Shown here piece by piece: positions 1 to 4,394 of a DNA stretch of 7,811 bases. The translations under genes and the position numbers were made by a program. Within the stretch, counting starts at the first letter, position 1. Each line of letters starts with the position of its first letter. Source of the stretch: Planctomycetota bacterium (lineage in GTDB: Bacteria > Planctomycetota > Phycisphaerae > UBA1845); the NCBI GenBank assembly GCA_022566435.1, contig JADFIX010000137.1, forward strand, positions 1 to 7,811, given 5' to 3'. Below the pieces are notes generated by a model. That model was not told the DNA's origin. It worked only from the letters and a program-made list of their open reading frames with translations, and did no database searches.

Positions 1-14
1 CCGACATTAGGACC

Positions 15-596
15 ATGAAGAGGTGGGTCAAAGAGGCACGAATAAACTTCGAGCCAGAAGAAGACCAAATAATAAGCTCCGAGCCAGAAGGGGAGTCGAC
101 TGAGGAGGGGCCGGCCGCTTCCTCAGGATCAGTTGAACTCTCCTACGAAGACCTCGGCGACATTTCGGAGATGGAGCCCGTTGAGGATCCGAATTTACAG
201 GATCAACCGGACGACACCAGGAAAAATCCTGCTGACGCTTACGACCTCGGCGACATTCCGGAGTTGAAATGGACCATCGACGAATTACATCGGCGTCATG
301 TCCCTACCAAGGTGTCCCTCGAGATTCTGCAAACGTTCCACCAACTGGTCAACGCTCCCGAAAGAAGTTTTGAGCCTCTAAAAAACGACCCACTCTACCA
401 GACCCTTTGCTTCGAGGTTTGGCTGTATCAGAATTATCCGAACATGAAAGCCCCCAAAGTGCATCGCCTGGCAACCATGTACTATCTCGGCCCAGCCTTA
501 GCACCTAGGGTTTTGATAGACGAAGCCCTAGCTTCGGAAAGCCGAAAGCCCCGAACATCTTGGCTAAGCCGGCTAAGACAGTCAGCAAACCCATGA
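15..596 (+). CDS. Acidic repeat-containing protein of unknown function, upstream partner of the CFVIMPF gene
   Basis: I do not recognise this 193-residue protein. Residues 1-75 are acidic and low in complexity, rich in Glu, Asp, Ser and Pro, and probably disordered. They carry two internal duplications: a ten-residue pair (residues 10-29, each containing SEP or FEP followed by E) and a DLGDI[SP]E motif at residues 47-53 and again at 78-84. Residues 85-170 look like a compact, mostly helical domain with several Trp, Tyr and Leu residues. The tail (176-193) is basic. No signal peptide or membrane segment is visible. The codons before the ATG at 15 are open to the window edge and the AGGA at 9-12 lies only 2 nt away, so the true start may lie upstream. 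The stop overlaps the next ATG as ATGA, which implies translational coupling to the CFVIMPF gene. That the ORF is coding is likely; its function is unknown. Confidence 0.6.
   Translation: MKRWVKEARINFEPEEDQIISSEPEGESTEEGPAASSGSVELSYEDLGDISEMEPVEDPNLQDQPDDTRKNPADAYDLGDIPELKWTIDELHRRHVPTKVSLEILQTFHQLVNAPERSFEPLKNDPLYQTLCFEVWLYQNYPNMKAPKVHRLATMYYLGPALAPRVLIDEALASESRKPRTSWLSRLRQSANP
41..90 (+). repeat. Short tandem duplication, 30-nt period
   Basis: Positions 41-60 and 71-90 match at 18 of 20 bases, exactly 30 nt (10 codons) apart. The repeat keeps the reading frame of the acidic protein and encodes the paired FEPE/SEPE segments. Confidence 0.75.
150..263 (+). repeat. Two-copy DLGDI-encoding repeat, 93-nt spacing
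   Basis: Positions 150-170 and 243-263 match at 20 of 21 bases and are 93 nt (31 codons) apart, in frame. Both encode DLGDI followed by Ser or Pro and then Glu, each preceded by Tyr. The near identity at DNA level suggests a fairly recent duplication or selection on a short linear motif. Confidence 0.75.
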
Positions 597-1495
597 CCCG
601 CACCTGCTTTGTGATCATGCCGTTCGCAGGAGCATTTAACACGGTTTACGAGCGAGTAATTAAACCTGCTGTCGAAGAAGCCGCTACCACTCGAACCGAC
701 GTTGAGGTGATCAATAGTGTCCGTGAGGCATGGGTTGCCGCCGAGAACGACAGCGACCTTGACGCCGTCATCGCAGTCTTCACCAGGGCCGGGAACTTTG
801 TCGCCGCAGCGGGCGTTGACGCATGTATTGAGGCAAGCGTCGGTGTTGTCGTTGTTGCCGTCATCGCACGCCTCCGACCCCTCGACGGAGCCGTCGCCGC
901 AGCACGTGCATACGCTCGGGTCTCCCGTGCATTGGCAATCCGGCTCTACCGTACAGGTCGAGGAACAACCGTCACTGTTGTCGGTGTTGCCGTCATCGCA
1001 TTCTTCGCCGGGGTCAAGGTTTCCGTTCCCGCAGATCGTGCTTACGTCATTGAGATTAATCCATCCGATGTTCTCGCCCCAGGCGAAGCCGTGGAATTGC
1101 CCACCGTCGAACCGGGCACGCCCCGCCTTGTCGAGTTCGGCTCCCCAGCCGAAGTTGATCCACCCCACGTTCTCACCCCATCCGTACCCGTCCAAGTCGG
1201 TGTCGAGCAGGATGTTGACGCCGAAGTCGGTGCCGTCAACGTTGCCGTAGCTCTGCCCGTCGGCGGGCGTGCCATCGCCGAAGTTGATCCAGCCGGCGTT
1301 CTCACACCAAACGTAGCCGCTGAGAAATTCTGTCGTGACGATGACCCCTTGGATTGTTCCGTTCGCGTCTCTCCAATTGAACCACCCTGCGTTTTCGCTC
1401 CATCCGAACTTGTTTGGGTCATCAATACTTGATTGACCAAAAGCAATTTGGCAACAGATCAAACACAGTGTCGTCGTCTTTATATGTTCTCGCAT
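482..1495 (-). CDS. Secreted GWxENxGWINF-repeat / DUF4215 cysteine-rich protein with disrupted C-terminus
   Basis: The start at 1495 is chosen because GGAG lies 8 nt upstream (1504-1507) and the first 21 residues form a signal-peptide-like segment (basic start, hydrophobic core, end near AFGQ). Residues 31-148 hold four GWxENxGWxN-type repeats, a motif common in exported planctomycete and verrucomicrobial proteins. Residues 155-244 hold Cys-rich repeats of the DUF4215 (Myxococcus cysteine-rich) type: CGNGNLDPGEECDDGN, then CGDG...ACDDGN, then CGDKVPGPGEDCDDG. The third unit breaks off at residue 244 (position 764) where Asn-x-Asp-x-x-Ala-Cys is expected. The remaining 93 codons to the TAG at 482 are antisense to the CFVIMPF and acidic-protein genes and resemble no family. 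The genuine product is therefore 3'-truncated. It was probably a cell-surface or extracellular protein stabilised by disulphides. It is the third gene of the minus-strand cluster, 31 nt after the previous gene. Confidence 0.7.
   Translation of the reverse strand: MREHIKTTTLCLICCQIAFGQSSIDDPNKFGWSENAGWFNWRDANGTIQGVIVTTEFLSGYVWCENAGWINFGDGTPADGQSYGNVDGTDFGVNILLDTDLDGYGWGENVGWINFGWGAELDKAGRARFDGGQFHGFAWGENIGWINLNDVSTICGNGNLDPGEECDDGNTDNSDGCSSTCTVEPDCQCTGDPSVCTCCGDGSVEGSEACDDGNNDNTDACLNTCVNARCGDKVPGPGEDCDDGVKVAVVLGGNPCLTDTIDHLNVGSSGSGFFDSRFNYSLVNRVKCSCERHDHKAGAGHGFADCLSRLSQDVRGFRLSEARASSIKTLGAKAGPR
593..763 (+). pseudogene. 5' fragment of a CFVIMPF-motif (TIR/deoxyribosyltransferase-like) protein
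   Basis: The ATG at 593 overlaps the previous stop as ATGA and begins a protein with TCFVIMPF at residues 4-11, then F-N-T-V-Y-E and V-I-K-P-A-V-E-E-A to residue 30. This is the hallmark N-terminus of a bacterial family whose members usually continue with a nucleotide-binding Rossmannoid domain, including a conserved LADLTGxNPNVxYELG-like stretch. That stretch is absent here. Similarity fades after roughly residue 30-39 (positions 682-709). The frame stays open to 1432, but from 764 on it is the exact antisense of a clearly coding cysteine-rich gene. A TTG at 560 would give 11 extra residues; the ATG is preferred because it starts at the family motif. The family is often linked to immunity or nucleotide signalling, but that is only suggestive here. 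The remaining fragment is too short to form the domain. Confidence 0.6.
764..1033 (-). repeat. DUF4215-type cysteine repeats (two complete, one cut)
   Basis: Residues 155-183, about 199-225 and 230-244 of the cysteine-rich protein follow the CGDGxxxxGExCDDGNxxNxDxCxxxC pattern. The third copy ends directly after CDDG at 764-766. The DNA of the repeated CDDGN segments is also similar. Confidence 0.8.
1052..1405 (-). repeat. Four GWxENxGWINF-type protein repeats
   Basis: The repeats begin near residues 31, 60, 103 and 136 of the exported protein and read GWSENAGWFNW, YVWCENAGWINFG, YGWGENVGWINFG and FAWGENIGWINLN. The E-N-x-G-W-[IF]-N core is invariant and the linkers are acidic and Gly-rich. 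Confidence 0.85.
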
Positions 1496-1526
1496 AACAC
1501 TTGCTCCACCAAGAGGATTGCTTGTA

Positions 1527-2276
1527 CTAAGGCGCGTGGTTATCGATGATCGTTGCATTACCACCTGCAATATTGACACCATTGCCTGTTGCCGTGTTTC
1601 CCCTGATCAGGGATTTGGCTGCGTTGATTCCACCAGCATTCCCTTGAACCATGCAATTGCTAATTGTGCTACCAATCGCGCCGCCAGTAGCGGCAAAAAT
1701 ACCGATGCCGCCGTTGTTCTGAGAAATGCATCCGATTACGGTACTGTTATCGCCTATGTGTAATCCATGGCCGCCATTGTCGGACGCCTGCAAGTTCTCA
1801 AGTCGGCAGTTTCTGGCTTGCTGCGTATGCACGCCAATGCCTCCCCAGCCATGAATCGTGCCATTCGTAATCACGATGTTCTTATTACCCGATACATTGG
1901 CGAGAATACCGTCAAGGGAACTTGGCACTCCAATCAAAGCGAAACCGTTCAGGTCGAGCGTCACATTCGGCGAAGCGATAAAGATACCGTGCTGTCCGGA
2001 TTGTCCGATGACGTTCGCTGTGAGGTAATAAGAGCCCGGTTCGTCAATGACGTGAACCGCCGAAGCAGACCCGGGCAATGACTGAACGGGTGTACGCGCC
2101 TCGAGCCCCGCAGCCAGCGCCGCCATCAGATCGTGAATCTCCTCTAAGCTGTTCATTGTGGGGCCCACAGGTCCCGCCGGTGGCTCAAGAACACCAGCAA
2201 GAGCCGTCCACGCACCGGCGATCACGATGCATAGGCTGATTGGAAGTGTCCCTGCCAAGAATCGAAAGTTCTTCAT
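1527..2276 (-). CDS. Exported right-handed parallel beta-helix protein B
   Basis: A 249-residue protein. The ATG at 2276 is chosen over one 11 codons upstream because GGAG lies 8 nt before it (2285-2288) and it begins a good signal peptide: basic MKNFRF, a hydrophobic core (8-23) and a likely cut after TALA at residue 27. The mature start (GVLEPPAGPVGPT) is typical of a large planctomycete beta-helix family. From residue 78 come GSYYLT, NVTLDLNGF (104-112), NIVITNGTI and GWGGIGV. These are followed by Asn/Gly-rich rungs to residue 240, as in NosD/Beta_helix (PF13229) folds. The function is unknown: such proteins may bind or cleave polysaccharide, but no catalytic residues are recognisable. 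Protein A just upstream is a paralogue. B is shorter and lacks the WANF-type C-terminus that A has. It ends 31 nt before the cysteine-rich gene, consistent with co-transcription. Confidence 0.85.
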   Translation of the reverse strand: MKNFRFLAGTLPISLCIVIAGAWTALAGVLEPPAGPVGPTMNSLEEIHDLMAALAAGLEARTPVQSLPGSASAVHVIDEPGSYYLTANVIGQSGQHGIFIASPNVTLDLNGFALIGVPSSLDGILANVSGNKNIVITNGTIHGWGGIGVHTQQARNCRLENLQASDNGGHGLHIGDNSTVIGCISQNNGGIGIFAATGGAIGSTISNCMVQGNAGGINAAKSLIRGNTATGNGVNIAGGNATIIDNHAP

Positions 2277-2340
2277 GATCGCTTCTCCATTAGTTTCATG
2301 TTTACGCAAGTAGGTTACAGACTGCGATAGACTCCTGGAA

Positions 2341-2392
2341 TTTAGTCTTCAAATTTGCCAAATACGAGCCCGTTTAGTCTTGAAAGTTGGCC
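2341..2392 (-). repeat. Imperfect direct repeat spanning the 3' end of beta-helix gene A
   Basis: Positions 2341-2360 and 2373-2392 match at 16 of 20 bases, 32 nt apart. The inner copy encodes the gene A C-terminus (ANFQD and stop). The outer copy, read on the same strand just after that stop, spells a one-base-shifted version of a similar ending (GAA GAC TAA), so it could be the scar of a duplicated gene end. Confidence 0.5.
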
Positions 2393-3315
2393 CAGGCATT
2401 CGCACCAATTTGCCCGGTGTTCGAAATGCTGACAATCTCGCCGAACGTGTTGCTACCTGCAAGCTCGTAGGAAGGGCCGCTGGAACAGTTCGGCACGAGG
2501 TTGACGTCGTTTTGAACGATCAAATTACCCGGTGAGTCCACTCGGATTCTTCCGGCTATAAGACGGTTGGCCTGGATAAGCGTATGCTCGCCGAGGACTT
2601 GGTGAATACCTGCACCGTCGCAATGGCGGTTGATCAAGTTGTCAACAATCCGGCAACCGCCGGCGCAAACGATTCCATCGCCGCCGTTGTCCTCCACAAG
2701 GCACTCCCGAACTTCCGATGAGCCACCTATGCGGAATCCGGTGCCACCGTTGCCTCTGGCCATGCAATGCGTCAGGAACAGCCCGCCCCCGCCCGGAATC
2801 GGCATGGTGATTCCATCTCCAGAATTCGACATAACGCGAACGTCGGTAACGCGAAGTACGAAAGCGTCGCCCACTGTTGTGTCGAATTCGATACCGTCAT
2901 CGCCCCACCCCCGCACGCTTCCGTTGAAGATGGTGATGTTTCGAGCCCCTGCGCCGGAGAAGTTTACGTGGATGCCATCGCCCGAGCCCGGCAGCCCCTC
3001 GATGACAAAACCGTTAAGGTCAAGGGTGACATCGTTGACGTCGGCGTCGATCTCAATACCGTGCCCGGCATAATTTGGGTCAGTCACCTTGATGTTACCG
3101 GTCAAGACGTACGAGCCCGACTCTTCAATCCTCCAGGGAAGCGTCCCGGACGTTGACCCCGGAATGAACTGCTGGTTGATCTGAACCCGGTTCGTGGCTT
3201 GTACCTGTCCCAGAGGTGGATACAGGTCGCCTGCAAGCGCGACACGTGAGATGGATTCGAGGATTATCCAACACAACAAGAATCGTTTTGTTGCCCACTC
3301 GATCTTCGGAATCAT
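2374..3315 (-). CDS. Exported right-handed parallel beta-helix protein A
   Basis: A 313-residue protein and the first gene of the minus-strand cluster. The ATG at 3315 has GGAG 7 nt upstream (3323-3326) and begins the signal peptide: basic N-terminus, hydrophobic FLLCWIILE core and a likely cut after VALA at residue 28. The upstream ATG at 3390 would add 25 residues in front of the signal and is rejected. The mature start DLYPPLGQV parallels protein B. Residues 67-145 contain GSYVLTGNI, DVTLDLNGF (95-103), DGIHVNFSG, NITIFNGS and GWGDDGIEF. Asn/Gly/Cys-rich beta-helix rungs follow (about 150-285). The end, GANAWANFQD, is the usual ending of this family. No catalytic site is recognisable, so the role (surface or polysaccharide-associated) is an inference. 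The gene is divergent from the sigma factor across a 470-bp intergenic region. Confidence 0.88.
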   Translation of the reverse strand: MIPKIEWATKRFLLCWIILESISRVALAGDLYPPLGQVQATNRVQINQQFIPGSTSGTLPWRIEESGSYVLTGNIKVTDPNYAGHGIEIDADVNDVTLDLNGFVIEGLPGSGDGIHVNFSGAGARNITIFNGSVRGWGDDGIEFDTTVGDAFVLRVTDVRVMSNSGDGITMPIPGGGGLFLTHCMARGNGGTGFRIGGSSEVRECLVEDNGGDGIVCAGGCRIVDNLINRHCDGAGIHQVLGEHTLIQANRLIAGRIRVDSPGNLIVQNDVNLVPNCSSGPSYELAGSNTFGEIVSISNTGQIGANAWANFQD

Positions 3316-3523
3316 TTTACTTCTCCGTTCGTAAAAGATAGTCCTTCGTAGCGCCAGCAAACCGTGAATCTCGCCGGTATGCGAAACCAACTTACGTCTC
3401 TATTGATTAGTGCGTGTTCGGTTACCGATTTGCGCAAAGAAAATTCTTCACATCGCGTTGACATTATTCCAGCGCCCGTCGTGCGTGGGCGAGGGGACGA
3501 GAGACGGATGCGGGGGGCCGAAT

Positions 3524-3561
3524 GCCGAATCGGCGACGGTTAGGACCGTTACAAAACGGTT
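3524..3561. promoter_or_regulatory. Cluster of short palindromes, candidate operator
   Basis: Three inverted repeats lie within 38 bp: GCCGA-A-TCGGC (3524-3534), ACGGT-TAGG-ACCGT (3536-3549) and ACCGTT-ACAA-AACGGT (3545-3560). The last two share a half-site, giving alternating copies of an AACGGT-like element. The position between divergent units fits an operator or activator site; the binding protein is unknown. Hairpins or chance are also possible. Confidence 0.35.
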
Positions 3562-3665
3562 TGTCCCACCCGAACCAACGCGGAAACGCCGACAATCACC
3601 CCAATAGTTGGGCCAACGCACAAGAACAAGTTGAAATGGCGAGACTGCGGCGGTCAGGCGACTTA

Positions 3666-3692
3666 TTGAACTCACTGCGAAAGTCGTATAAG
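3666..3692 (+). promoter_or_regulatory. Weak sigma70-like promoter candidate for the sigma factor-kinase unit
   Basis: TTGAAC (3666-3671) and TATAAG (3687-3692) are separated by 15 nt. The -35 is imperfect and the spacer short. If used, transcription would begin near 3700 and leave an untranslated leader of about 85 nt before the TTG start at 3786. Confidence 0.25.
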
Positions 3693-3770
3693 ATGGACAA
3701 GCCAAGAATCTCCATGGTTGGGATTAACAAGCCATCAGACCACGCCCCTCGCGTGATCTGGAAGATTATT

Positions 3771-3778
3771 GGGAAGGA
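3771..3778 (+). promoter_or_regulatory. Ribosome binding site that decides the sigma factor start
   Basis: GGGAAGGA ends 7 nt before the TTG at 3786. None of the upstream in-frame starts (3522, 3636, 3693, 3714) has a comparable site, so this supports the shorter protein. Confidence 0.5.
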
Positions 3779-3785
3779 ACAAGAT

Positions 3786-4394
3786 TTGGACGTGCCCGAC
3801 GACAAGCCGGTTGCGACGCTGCTGGCGCAGATTGGTGATGGGAACACACATGCCGCCGAGACCATTCTGCCGCTCGTCTACGACGATCTACGTACGCTTG
3901 CCCACGGATATTTGGCGAAGGAGCCGGCGGAACTGTCACTCCAAACCACCGGGCTCGTTCATGAGGCCTACATACGGCTGGTGGGCGACGTCGATGTGCC
4001 GTGGGCCAACCGCGCCCATTTCTTCGCGGCGGCAGCAACGGCCATGCGGCGAATCCTCGTGGAGGAGGCGCGTCGTCGGGCGACGGAGAAACACGGCGGG
4101 GGCCGGAAGCGGGTCGATTTGGAGTCGGTGCCACCAGATTCGAACCCCCTGGCGGAAAACATACTCGCACTGGACGAAGCCCTGAAGCGTTTGGAAGTAG
4201 AGGACAAGCGTGCCAGCCACATCATCATGCTGCGTCACTTCGCGGGCTTGACCATTGCGGAGACCGCTTCCGCCTTGGACATTTCGCCCCGCACGGTCAC
4301 GCTTGATTGGCGATGTGCCCGGGCTTGGCTTTGCCGCGAGATCCGAAAGGGAGATACAACCATAGGAGGCAAGACCAGTGGTACGGCAGCTTGA
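3786..4394 (+). CDS. ECF-type RNA polymerase sigma factor, planctomycete/acidobacterial subgroup
   Basis: A predicted sigma factor that directs RNA polymerase to a specific promoter set. Numbered from the TTG at 3786 (202 residues): region 2 spans about 10-100, with LLAQIGDGN, LPLVYDDLRTLA, GLVHEAYIRLV (56-66) and the AHFFAAAATAMRRILVEEAR stretch (77-96). Region 4 spans about 126-187, with a helix-turn-helix around GLTIAETASALDISPRTV (154-171). These are hallmarks of the RpoE-like subfamily modelled by TIGR02999, whose members are about 180-200 residues. No anti-sigma factor is visible; in this group a linked kinase is the usual partner. The TTG start is preferred because of its ribosome binding site and because family proteins begin just before LLAxIxxGD. 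Longer starts (ATG 3693 or 3522) would add non-conserved sequence. The 3' end overlaps the kinase start by 17 nt. Confidence 0.88.
   Translation: MDVPDDKPVATLLAQIGDGNTHAAETILPLVYDDLRTLAHGYLAKEPAELSLQTTGLVHEAYIRLVGDVDVPWANRAHFFAAAATAMRRILVEEARRRATEKHGGGRKRVDLESVPPDSNPLAENILALDEALKRLEVEDKRASHIIMLRHFAGLTIAETASALDISPRTVTLDWRCARAWLCREIRKGDTTIGGKTSGTAA
4364..4369 (+). promoter_or_regulatory. Consensus Shine-Dalgarno for the kinase
   Basis: AGGAGG lies 8 nt before the GTG at 4378 and sits inside the sigma factor coding sequence. It supports the GTG start and allows efficient translation of the overlapping gene. Confidence 0.75.

Larger units (their letters stand above)
3316..3785. other. Divergent intergenic region, no convincing gene
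   Basis: This 470-bp stretch separates beta-helix gene A (-) from the sigma factor (+). Short open frames cross it on both strands, but none has family similarity, a ribosome binding site or sensible composition. It must hold the promoters of both units. Visible elements are a palindrome cluster (3524-3561), a G-run at 3512-3517 and a weak sigma70-like promoter at 3666-3692. I saw no clear promoter for the minus-strand unit. Confidence 0.6.

Noticed and set aside
764..1432. Continuation of the + strand frame begun at 593 to a 280-residue protein
   Set aside because: It is the exact antisense of a gene with unmistakable GWINF and CDDG repeats; its Val/Ala/Pro-rich translation matches no family.
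1767..2081. Plus-strand open frame opposite beta-helix gene B
   Set aside because: No recognisable motif; the opposite strand has a signal peptide and beta-helix rungs.
2630..3156. Plus-strand open frames opposite beta-helix gene A
   Set aside because: Pro/Ser-rich shadows of a well-supported coding strand.
3458..3463. Perfect TTGACA -35 element on the + strand
   Set aside because: No acceptable -10 element 16-18 nt downstream.
3410..3705. Small open frames on both strands in the divergent intergenic region
   Set aside because: No family similarity, no ribosome binding site and arbitrary composition; more likely regulatory DNA.
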